Below are positions 26,001 to 38,100 of a stretch of 64,000 nucleotides of DNA, one piece after another; position 1 is the stretch's first letter, and every line of letters starts with the position of its first letter. This stretch comes from Sinonovacula constricta (taxonomy: Eukaryota > Mollusca > Bivalvia > Cardiida > Solecurtidae). The stretch spans positions 32,574,700 to 32,638,699 of the forward strand of contig CM017561.1 of NCBI GenBank assembly GCA_007844125.1, in the 5' to 3' direction. Both the position numbers and the translations under genes were made by a program. The notes under the pieces were generated by a model. The model did no database searches. It worked only from the letters and a program-made list of their open reading frames with translations, and was not told the origin of the DNA.

Positions 26001-29000
26001 GCACCCTGCTGGGATCTGTCTGATTTATTGATAAAACCTCGGCAAATAGTTAAATATAAATCTATATCGTCCAGCACCCTGCTGGGATCTGTCTGATCTA
26101 TTGATAAAACCTCGGCAAATAGTTAAATATAAATCTGTATCGTCCAGCACCCTGCTGTGATCTGTCTGGTCTATTGATAAAAACTCGGCAAATAGTTAAA
26201 TATAAATCTATATCGTCCAGCACCCTGCTGGGATCTGTCTGATCTATTGATAAAAACTCGGCAAATAGTTAAATATAAATCTATATCGTCCAGCACCCTG
26301 CTGTGATCTGTCTGATCTATTGATAAAACCTCGGCAAATAGTTAAATATAAATCTATATCGTCCAGCACCCTGCTGTGATCTGTGTGATCTATTGATGAA
26401 CCTCGGCAAATAGTTAAATATAAATCTATATCGTCCAGCACCCTGCTGGGATCTGTCTGATCTATTGATAAAACCTCGGCAAATAGTTAAATATAAATCT
26501 GTATCGTCCAGCACCCTGCTGTGATCTGTCTGATCTATTGATGAACCTCGGCAAATAGTTAAATATAAATCTATATCGTCCAGCACCCTGCTGGGATCTG
26601 TCTGATCTATTGATAAAACCTCGGCAAATAGTTAAATATAAATCTGTATCGTCCAGCACCCTGCTGGGATCTGTCTGATCTATTGATAAAACCTCGGCAA
26701 ATAGTTAAATATAAATCTATATCGTCCAGCACCCTGCTGGGATCTGTCTGATCTATTGATAAAACCTCGGCAAATAGTTAAATATAAATCTATATCGTCC
26801 AGCACCCTGCTGGGATCTGTCTGATCTATTGATAAAAACTCGGTAAATAGTTAAATATAAATCTATATCGTCCAGCACCCTGCTGGGATCTGTCTGATCT
26901 ATTGATAAAAACTCGGCAAATAGTTAAATATAAATCTATATCGTCCAGCACCCTGCTGGGATCTGTCTGATCTATTGATAAAACCTCGGCAAATAGTTAA
27001 ATATAAATCTATATCGTCCAGCACCCTGCTGGGATCTGTCTGATCTATTGATAAAAACTCGGCAAATAGTTAAATATAAATCTGTATCGTCCAGCACCCT
27101 GCTGTGATCTGTCTGATTTATTGATAAAACCTCGGCAAATAGTTAAATATAAATCTATATCGTCCAGCACCCTGCTGGGATCTGTCTGATCTATTGATAA
27201 AACCTCGGCAAATAGTTAAATATAAATCTGTATCGTCCAGCACCCTGCTGTGATCTGTCTGGTCTATTGATAAAAACTCGGCAAATAGTTAAATATAAAT
27301 CTATATCGTCCAGCACCCTGCTGGGATCTGTCTGATCTATTGATAAAAACTCGGCAAATAGTTAAATATAAATCTATATCGTCCAGCACCCTGCTGTGAT
27401 CTGTCTGATCTATTGATAAAACCTCGGCAAATAGTTAAATATAAATCTATATCGTCCAGCACCCTGCTGTGATCTGTGTGATCTATTGATGAACCTCGGC
27501 AAATAGTTAAATATAAATCTATATCGTCCAGCACCCTGCTGGGATCTGTCTGATATATTAATAAAACCTCGGCAAATAGTTAAATATAAATCTATATCGT
27601 CCAGCACCCTGCTGGGATCTGTCTGATCTATTGATAAAACCTCGGCAAATAGTTAAATATAAATCTGTATCGTCCAGCACCCTGCTGTGATCTGTCTGGT
27701 CTATTGATAAAACCTCGGCAAATAGTTAAATATAAATCTGTATCGTCCAGCACCCTGCTGGGATCTGTCTGATCTATTGATAAAACCTCGGCAAATAGTT
27801 AAATATAAATCTGTATCGTCCAGCACCCTGCTGTGATCTGTCTGATCTATTGATAAAACCTCGGCAAATAGTTAAATATAAATCTATATCGTCCAGCACC
27901 CTGCTGTGATCTGTGTGATCTATTGATGAACCTCGGCAAATAGTTAAATATAAATCTATATCGTCCAGCACCCTGCTGGGATCTGTCTGATATATTAATA
28001 AAACCTCGGCAAATAGTTAAATATAAATCTATATCGTCCAGCACCCTGCTGGGATCTGTCTGATCTATTGATAAAACCTCGGCAAATAGTTAAATATAAA
28101 TCTGTATCGTCCAGCACCCTGCTGTGATCTGTCTGGTCTATTGATGAACCTCGGCAAATAGTTAAATATAAATCTATATCGTCCAGCACCCTGCTGGGAT
28201 CTGTCTGATCTATTGATAAAACATCGGCAAATAGTTAAATATAAATCTGTATCGTCCAGCACCCTGCTGGGATCTGTCTGATCTATTGATAAAAACTCGG
28301 CAAATAGTTAAATATAAATCTATATCGTCCAGCACCCTGCTGGGATCTGTCTGATCTATTGATAAAACCTCGGCAAATAGTTAAATATAAATCTGTATCG
28401 TCCAGCACCCTGCTGTGATCTGTCTGATTTATTGATAAAACCTCGGCAAATAGTTAAATATAAATCTGTATCGTCCAGCACCCTGCTGGGATCTGTCTGA
28501 TCTATTGATAAAAACTCGGCAAATAGTTAAATATAAATCTATATCGTCCAGCACCCTGCTGGGATCTGTCTGATCTATTGATAAAACCTCGGCAAATAGT
28601 TAAATATAAATCTATATCGTCCAGCACCCTGCTGGGATCTGTCTGATCTATTGATAAAAACTCGGCAAATAGTTAAATATAAATCTGTATCGTCCAGCAC
28701 CCTGCTGTGATCTGTCTGATTTATTGATAAAACCTCGGCAAATAGTTAAATATAAATCTATATCGTCCAGCACCCTGCTGGGATCTGTCTGATCTATTGA
28801 TAAAACCTCGGCAAATAGTTAAATATAAATCTGTATCGTCCAGCACCCTGCTGTGATCTGTCTGGTCTATTGATAAAAACTCGGCAAATAGTTAAATATA
28901 AATCTATATCGTCCAGCACACTGCTGGGATCTGTCTGATCTATTGATAAAAACTCGGCAAATAGTTAAATATAAATCTATATCGTCCAGCACCCTGCTGT

Positions 29001-30022
29001 GATCTGTCTGATCTATTGATAAAACCTCGGCAAATAGTTAAATATAAATCTATATCGTCCAGCACCCTGCTGTGATCTGTGTGATCTATTGATGAACCTC
29101 GGCAAATAGTTAAATATAAATCTATATCGTCCAGCACCCTGCTGGGATCTGTCTGATATATTAATAAAACCTCGGCAAATAGTTAAATATAAATCTATAT
29201 CGTCCAGCACCCTGCTGGGATCTGTCTGATCTATTGATAAAACCTCGGCAAATAGTTAAATATAAATCTGTATCGTCCAGCACCCTGCTGTGATCTGTCT
29301 GGTCTATTGATAAAACCTCGGCAAATAGTTAAATATAAATCTGTATCGTCCAGCACCCTGCTGGGATCTGTCTGATCTATTGATAAAACCTCGGCAAATA
29401 GTTAAATATAAATCTGTATCGTCCAGCACCCTGCTGTGATCTGTCTGATCTATTGATAAAACCTCGGCAAATAGTTAAATATAAATCTATATCGTCCAGC
29501 ACCCTGCTGTGATCTGTGTGATCTATTGATGAACCTCGGCAAATAGTTAAATATAAATCTATATCGTCCAGCACCCTGCTGGGATCTGTCTGATATATTA
29601 ATAAAACCTCGGCAAATAGTTAAATATAAATCTGTATCGTCCAGCACCCTGCTGTGATCTGTCTGATCTATTGATAAAACCTCGGCAAATAGTTAAATAT
29701 AAATCTGTATCGTCCAGCACCCTGCTGGGATCTGTCTGATCTATTGATAAAACCTCGGCAAATAGTTAAATATAAATCTGTATCGTCCAGCACCCTGCTG
29801 TGATCTGTCTGGTCTATTGATAAAACCTCGGCAAATAGTTAAATATAAATCTGTATCGTCCAGCACCCTGCTGGGATCTGTCTGATCTATTGATAAAACC
29901 TCGGCAAATAGTTAAATATAAATCTGTATCGTCCAGCACCCTGCTGTGATCTGTCTGATCTATTGATAAAACCTCGGCAAATAGTTAAATATAAATCTGT
30001 ATCGTCCAGCATCCTGCTGTGA
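23045..30022. repeat. 73-bp tandem array, about 95 units
   Basis: Units of 73 (some 71-72) bases start CCTCGGCAAATAGTTAAATA and contain TCCAGCACCCTGCTGGGATC and GTCTGATCTATTGATAAAA. Array ends are sharp. Variants recur at fixed long steps: a TGATATATTA variant at 27551, 27988, 29154 and 29591 (steps 437, 1166, 437, so block copies of about 6 and 22 units), and an ACTCTCCCTG variant at 24321 and 25488 (1167). The array therefore grew by duplicating multi-unit blocks. Many 65-residue minus-strand frames here are artefacts. Confidence 0.97.
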
Positions 30023-30112
30023 TCTGTGATTTATCAGTTTGATCTGAATCAGCCCTGTTTCTTGCTTGTCTCATGCAATAAACACGTAAACAAACCTTTG
30101 TTTATACTTGTA
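30023..30112. other. Unique spacer between two large arrays
   Basis: About 90 bases of non-repeat sequence separate the 73-bp and 54-bp arrays. Confidence 0.8.
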
Positions 30113-33100
30113 TTTTAACATAGAGGTTGTATGTTTAGTTAATATAGACAATACTGACCATGACAGTGTATATTGGGAAGTTGTAAGTTTAGTTAATATA
30201 GACAATACTGACCATGACAGTGTATATAGGGAAGTTGTATGTTTAGTTAATATAGACAATACTGACCATGACAGTGTATATTGGGAAGTTGTATGTTTAG
30301 TTAATATAGACAATACTGACCATGACAGTGTATATTGGAAAGTTGTATGTTTAGTTAATATAGACAATACTGACCATGACAGTGTATATTGGAAAGTTGT
30401 ATGTTTAGTTAATATAGACAATACTGACCATTACAGTGTATATTGGAAAGTTGTATGTTTAGTTAATATAGACAATACTGACCATGACAATGTATATTGG
30501 AAAGCTGTATGTTTAGTTAATATAGACAATACTGACCATGACAGTGTATATTGGAAAGTTGTATGTTTAGTTAATATAGACAATACTGACCATGACAGTG
30601 TATATTGGGAAGTTGTATGTTTAGTTAATATAGACAATACTGACCATGACAGTGTATATTGGGAAGTTGTATGTTTAGTTAATATAGACAATACTGACCA
30701 TGACAGTGTATATTGGAAAGTTGTATGTTTAGTTAATATAGACAATACTGACCATGACAGTGTATATTGGGAAGTTGTATGTTTAGTTAATATAGACAAT
30801 ACTGACTATAACAGTGTATATAGGGAAGTTGTATGTTTAGTTAATATAGACAATACTGACCATGACAGTGTATATTGGGAAGTTGTATGTTTAGTTAATA
30901 TAGACAATACTGACCATGACAGTGTATATTGGGAAGTTGTATGTTTAGTTAATATAGACAATACTGACCATGACAGTGTATATTGGGAAGTTGTATGTTT
31001 AGTTAATATAGACAATACTGACCATGACAGTGTATATAGGGAAGTCGTATGTTTAGTTAATATAGACAATACTGACCATGACAGTGTATATTGGGAAGTT
31101 GTATGTTTAGTTAATATAGACAATACTGACCATGACAGTGTATATTGGAAAGTTGTATGTTTAGTTAATATAGACAATACTGACCATGACAGTGTATATA
31201 GGGAAGTCGTATGTTTAGTTAATATAGACAATACTGACCGTGACAGTGTATATTGGGAAGTTGTATGTTTAGTTAATATAGACAATACTGACCATGACAG
31301 TGTATATAGGGAAGTCGTATGTTTAGTTAATATAGACAATACTGACCATGACAGTGTATATTGGGAAGTTGTATGTTTAGTTAATATAGACAATACTGAC
31401 CATGACAGTGTATATAGGGAAGTCGTATGTTTAGTTAATATAGACAATACTGACCATGACAGTGTATATTGGGAAGTTGTATGTTTAGTTAATATAGACA
31501 ATACTGACCATGACAGTGTATATAGGGAAGTCGTATGTTTAGTTAATATAGACAATACTGACCATGACAGTGTATATTGGGAAGTTGTATGTTTAGTTAA
31601 TATAGACAATACTGACCATGACAGTGTATATTGGAAAGATGTATGTTTAGTTAATATAGACAATACTGACCATGACAGTGTATATAGGGAAGTCGTATGT
31701 TTAGTTAATATAGACAATACTGACCATGACAGTGTATATTGGGAAGTTGTATGTTTAGTTAATATAGACAATACTGACCATGACAGTGTATATAGGGAAG
31801 ATGTATGTTTAGTTAATATAGACAATACTGACCATGACAGTGTATATAGGGAAGATGTATGTTTAGTTAATATAGACAATACTGACCATGACAGTGTATA
31901 TTGGGAAGTTGTATGTTTAGTTAATATAGACAATACTGACCATGACAGTGTATATAGGGAAGATGTATGTTTAGTTAATATAGACAATACTGACCATGAC
32001 AGTGTATATAGGGAAGATGTATGTTTAGTTAATATAGACAATACTGACCATGACAGTGTATATAGGGAAGTCGTATGTTTAGTTAATATAGACAATACTG
32101 ACCATGACAGTGTATATTGGGAAGTTGTATGTTTAGTTAATATAGACAATACTGACCATGACAGTGTATATTGGAAAGTTGTATGTTTAGTTAATATAGA
32201 CAATACTGACCATGACAGTGTATATAGGGAAGTTGTATGTTTAGTTAATATAGACAATACTGACCATGACAGTGTATATTGGAAAGTTGTATGTTTAGTT
32301 AATATAGACAATACTGACCATGACAGTGTATATAGGGAAGTTGTATGTTTAGTTAATATAGACAATACTGACCATGACAGTGTATATAGGGAAGATGTAT
32401 GTTTAGTTAATATAGACAATACTGACCATGACAGTGTATACTGGAAAGTTGTATGTTTAGTTAATATAGACAATACTGACCATGACAGTGTATATTGGAA
32501 AGTTGTATGTTTAGTTAATATAGACAATACTGACCATGACAGTGTATATTGGAAAGTTGTATGTTTAGTTAATATAGACAATACTGACCATGACAGTGTA
32601 TATTGGGAAGTTGTATGTTTAGTTAATATAGACAATACTGACCATGACAGTGTATATAGGGAAGTTGTATGTTTAGTTAATATAGACAATACTGACCATG
32701 ACAGTGTATATTGGAAAGTTGTATGTTTAGTTAATATAGACAATACTGACCATGACAGTGTATATTGGAAAGTTGTATGTTTAGTTAATATAGACAATAC
32801 TGACCATTACAGTGTATATTGGGAAGTTGTATGTTTAGTTAATATAGACAATACTGACCATGACAGTGTATATTGGAAAGTTGTATGTTTAGTTAATATA
32901 GACAATACTGACCATGACAGTGTATATTGGGAAGTTGTATGTTTAGTTAATAAAGACAATACTGACCATTACAGTGTATATTGGGAAGTTGTATGTTTAG
33001 TTAATATAGACAATACTGACCATGACAGTGTATATAGGGAAGATGTATGTTTAGTTAATATAGACAATACTGACCATGACAGTGTATATAGGGAAGATGT

Positions 33101-34726
33101 ATGTTTAGTTAATATAGACAATACTGACCATGACAGTGTATATTGGGAAGTTGTATGTTTAGTTAATATAGACAATACTGACCATGACAGTGTATATAGG
33201 GAAGATGTATGTTTAGTTAATATAGACAATACTGACCATGACAGTGTATATAGGGAAGATGTATGTTTAGTTAATATAGACAATACTGACCATGACAGTG
33301 TATATAGGGAAGTCGTATGTTTAGTTAATATAGACAATACTGACCATGACAGTGTATATTGGGAAGTTGTATGTTTAGTTAATATAGACAATACTGACCA
33401 TGACAGTGTATATTGGAAAGTTGTATGTTTAGTTAATATAGACAATACTGACCATGACAGTGTATATAGGGAAGTTGTATGTTTAGTTAATATAGACAAT
33501 ACTGACCATGACAGTGTATATTGGAAAGTTGTATGTTTAGTTAATATAGACAATACTGACCATGACAGTGTATATAGGGAAGTTGTATGTTTAGTTAATA
33601 TAGACAATACTGACCATGACAGTGTATATAGGGAAGATGTATGTTTAGTTAATATAGACAATACTGACCATGACAGTGTATACTGGAAAGTTGTATGTTT
33701 AGTTAATATAGACAATACTGACCATGACAGTGTATATTGGAAAGTTGTATGTTTAGTTAATATAGACAATACTGACCATGACAGTGTATATTGGAAAGTT
33801 GTATGTTTAGTTAATATAGACAATACTGACCATGACAGTGTATATTGGGAAGTTGTATGTTTAGTTAATATAGACAATACTGACCATGACAGTGTATATA
33901 GGGAAGTTGTATGTTTAGTTAATATAGACAATACTGACCATGACAGTGTATATTGGAAAGTTGTATGTTTAGTTAATATAGACAATACTGACCATGACAG
34001 TGTATATTGGAAAGTTGTATGTTTAGTTAATATAGACAATACTGACCATTACAGTGTATATTGGGAAGTTGTATGTTTAGTTAATATAGACAATACTGAC
34101 CATGACAGTGTATATTGGAAAGTTGTATGTTTAGTTAATATAGACAATACTGACCATGACAGTGTATATTGGGAAGTTGTATGTTTAGTTAATAAAGACA
34201 ATACTGACCATTACAGTGTATATTGGAAAGTTGTATGTTTAGTTAATATAGACAATACTGACCATGACAGTGTATATTGGGAAGTTGTATGTTTAGTTAA
34301 TATAGACAATACTGACCATGACAGTGTATATAGGGAAGTCGTATGTTTAGTTAATATAGACAATACTGACCATGACAGTGTATATAGGGAAGTCGTATGT
34401 TTAGTTAATATAGACAATACTGACCATGACAGTGTATATTGGGAAGTTGTATGTTTAGTTAATATAGACAATACTGACCATGACAGTGTATATAGGGAAG
34501 TCGTATGTTTAGTTAATATAGACAATACTGACCATGACAGTGTATATAGGGAAGTCGTATGTTTAGTTAATATAGACAATACTGACCATGACAGTGTATA
34601 TTGGGAAGTTGTATGTTTAGTTAATATAGACAATACTGACCATGACAGTGTATATTGGAAAGTTGTATGTTTAGTTAATATAGCCAATACTGACCATTAC
34701 AGTGTATATTGGGAAGTTGTATGTTT
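30113..34726. repeat. 54-bp tandem array, about 85 units, with a duplicated 23-unit block
   Basis: The unit contains TTAGTTAATATAGACAATAC, TGACCATGACAGTGTATAT and GGGAAGTTGTATG. Because 54 is a multiple of three, long frames stay open on both strands (1,553 codons on plus, up to 663 on minus). Most variable positions (TTGG/TAGG, GGGAA/GGAAA, GTT/GAT) would change the amino acid, which argues against coding selection. A 1,242-base block (23 units) is tandemly duplicated: rare variants at 31801, 32441 and 32952 recur at 33043, 33683 and 34194. Confidence 0.97.
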
Positions 34727-35039
34727 TATCTCCCGATGCAGGTGCTTACTGTTAGTTGTTTCACTTTGACGGGATGTTGTTATTTACACTGTTTGTTTGC
34801 AAGAAAAACCTTCAGGAAGTGCGAGGTTGGAGCGCTCCACAAACCAGGTTTAAGCACCCCAGTTGGCCCTTTTGCCGATTGACTGTTCCAAGGTGGTAAC
34901 TGATGGTTTTTCTTTATGTGTGTTATGTCTCGTCTCTGTGTTTTTGTCACATTTGCATTTACCTTGTTTGCCTTTGTCTATTGGTAGATAAAATTTAAAT
35001 ATCTGTGAAAATTTTGATAGGACCTTTTCTTATTTACCT
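34727..35039 (+). mobile_element. 313-bp dispersed element inserted in the 54-bp array
   Basis: The array stops after GTATGTTT (34726) and resumes at the next base of the unit, AGTTAATAT (35040). The intervening 313 bases match the copy at 8262-8760 (GGTTGGAGCGCTCCACAAAC, AGGTTTAAGCACCCCAG, TTTTGATAGGACCTTTTCTT). This is direct evidence of an insertion into a pre-existing array. No long target duplication is seen. Confidence 0.8.
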
Positions 35040-35117
35040 AGTTAATATATACAATACTGACCATGACAGTGTATATAGGGAAGTTGTATGTTTAGTTAAT
35101 ATAGACAATACTGACTC
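35040..35117. repeat. Residual 54-bp units beyond the insertion
   Basis: About 1.4 further array units (AATACTGACCATGACAGTGT) follow the inserted element before the array ends. Confidence 0.9.
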
Positions 35118-38100
35118 AGTTTTTATTAACACACCTTGAGCACAGGTATGCTTATGAAAACTAAGCTTTCAATGTACACACTTTTATGTACTTGTAAGTT
35201 TCCAAAACAATACCAAACATAAGTCAAAACTAAGCTCTTTTCACAACTTTATTACAATAATTACAACAATCATGGATAAGATGAAAACTTCAAGAGTGTC
35301 TATATTAAACTGAATGTCACTCATTATCATATATTACATATGATATAACACAGAAAATAAAAAAATACTTTTCATTTTTTTGGAATTGCAAAGGAAACTT
35401 GTGGAAATGAAGGTACATAAATACTTACTTAAATGTATGTTTTTGCTGCATTGTTCATTCTATTATGGTATTAGGTATATTACATTTAAAGTGTTTGACA
35501 ACAGATTATCATAGAATTTCTTCCCTATATAGCACACATAAATATACCTTTACATAACTGTAAAAATCTGAGTAATTTTATGATCAAATATGGAAATATC
35601 TTTGTTACAGTAAAACATTCTTCTAAAGTGTGAATTAATATAAAATAAGTATATAATAAAAAACAATGAATTTGAACATTTAGTCTACCATTGAATCCTT
35701 TTCTATTAACATAAAAATTTAAGTTTTATAAAAAGTATCAATATCTCTTGGTAAAAAATGTATTTCCTATAATTCATTTCAATTAAATAGAAGCTAATAA
35801 AATATAACCATGCTAGTACAATAATTAAAATATTGTTCTTAACATGATGTCCATCTATCACATCTTAAGTTTATGTTCCATGATGTCCGCCTATCACATC
35901 TAAAGCAAAGAAAAACTGTAAAAGAAACACTACAATAGTAGAATGAATAAAAGAGCATCAACCAAAAAAATCTAGCACTGATCTCCACACAGAAATTAAA
36001 TGATTTGTGTTTCATTTTAACAAATGTCTTACAAAATATAATGGTATAATCAATAAATTCATAATTTTAAAGATAATTTACACACCTAAGAACACCTAAT
36101 TTATTTCTTTCAATTGTCTCATAAAAACATTAAATATTACATCGAGTTCCATCATGTACCATTATGTTCCATCATGTACCGGTCTTACTTTTAAAATAAT
36201 TTAAATAAGAAAAACTGTAAAACAAATATAATGGAATCTTGTAAAAGAGAAAAGTAAAAATTACTCTTATATAATGGAAATCAGTTTTACATACATTACA
36301 AAATACTGTATTAAAACTGCACAATTATAGTGTAATGTACATTGAGTGTACTTATCAACAATATATTCCTGAATCACTTCTATGCCCTTTACCATGATTG
36401 GTCTTCAAAATCTGACATACAAATAATGGAAATATTTAGCAGCAAAATGCTTTATTACAGATAAAAGTATATTTGCAGCAAAAAGGTCTCTTCAACAAGG
36501 GATATATTTTAATACATTGGTCTGTTTGTAATGATAACAACAGCTCACAAAATCATTTATGTTTATCAGACCGTTACATAACATTTTCATATAAGGAATA
36601 ATATTATTTAGGACTATAGAAGAATATTTCTATGGTCAATTGTACTAGGGTAAGCTTAAACTTTAAAGCACATGTTTGTTGTAAATAAAAGCATTGTCAT
36701 TTATGTTTACTGATTTCCTAAAGGAAAGAAAATATTGAAGATTGGCAAGATTAGAAAAGGCAAATGAAGAATACATTTATCATTGAAAGCTATGATGTAG
36801 TACAACTTACAAACATGGCACATGACATCATTATAATAAACTTAGTGAGTAAAGATAACATAATTTTACTATGTAAAAAAAGTTCTAACACAATAAAACT
36901 CTGAAAACATTTAATTATCTTGAAAGCAATTACATTTATCAGAATTAAATAAACAAATGAAGCACTTTGAAAAGCTGCCTTCATAAAATCAATGCAAAGA
37001 GAGCTATTTAAAGTAAAACAAATAACACTGTAAGAAAACATTTTTATGACTACTGAAATCTTCAATTTTAAATGTTCTAACTTATTTTATCCATGAAAGT
37101 TTATAAAAGATTTTTATTAACCCTTAACATGCTTAAGTTTGTAAAAAAATCTATACAAATTATAAGTAATTTTTATGTTGATATGCAAACACACCCTCAG
37201 CCTCTTGCTGGAGACTCAAAAGCAAATATTGCAGATCCTGATCAGACAGCTCTCATAAAAATGTGCTTACAAGTCTACTTGTTAGACCTATCAATTTCAT
37301 TTTTGTTAATGCAATGGAAACAGTTCAACTAAAAGCTTTTTGGAAGAAAAAAATATATTTTACATAAACATCTTAAAAATGAAACACAAAATGAGCAAAT
37401 TTCAAGAAGTATCTTACAAAATAAATGAGCAAACAAAGGAAATTGTTCATTCACACACTTACACAAAGGATGCAGCTGAATACAGATTATCCATGTAATA
37501 CATTTTATTCTCTTGTTATTTAGATACAAAACAGGAACCCACATAGGGTCATTAAAGTAAAATCGGAACAAGTTCATAACAACTCTTACAATATTCTGTA
37601 ATTGTTAAGATGTGAGTCATTGCAACTTCCTGCTACACATTCCTACACTCTCAAGATCTAATAATATAATGTTGTTTTTATAATCATGATTTTGCCTGAA
37701 TTAGGTATGTGTTTACAACTGCCATTGTCAACCAGACCAAAACAAAAAGGATTTATAAAATTAAAAAATCATATCACTTTTTCATTACAAAAATAAAAAC
37801 CAAGTTTTTTAAAATTACTTAAACTGACACACCCAATTTTTTTAAATGGCAATAATATCCATTTAAAATAAGTCAGTGCTTTGTGTTTGTTTTCTATAGT
37901 TTATTAATGGCACAGTAAATAACCATGCAAAAATATACAACATGTAGTTGTATTACAAGCAGCAAGTTCATGCAAATAAGGACGACTCTCTTCGGACACA
38001 TATAGAATGCTTTCTACACAATCACAAGTATCTTTAACCAAACACATGATTGTGTCCAAAACTATGAAGGTTGCAAGAAGATGCAGACAAACACTGAACT

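Noticed and set aside
23765..29647. Many overlapping ~65-residue frames (MLDDIDLYLTICRG)
   Set aside because: Each is the same stretch of the 73-bp unit; stops fall every three units; not genes.
23045..30022. CRISPR-like array
   Set aside because: Whole units repeat with no unique spacers, and the genome is eukaryotic.
30806..34039. Long minus-strand frames (663 and 356 codons, SILTKHTT repeats)
   Set aside because: Antisense shadow of the same 54-bp array, open for the same arithmetic reason.
30108..34769. 1,553-codon open frame with 18-residue repeats (VVCLVNIDNTDHDSVYWE)
   Set aside because: The 54-base unit keeps frames open on both strands; most variable sites change the amino acid; no signal peptide, domain or splice context. 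A repeat artefact.
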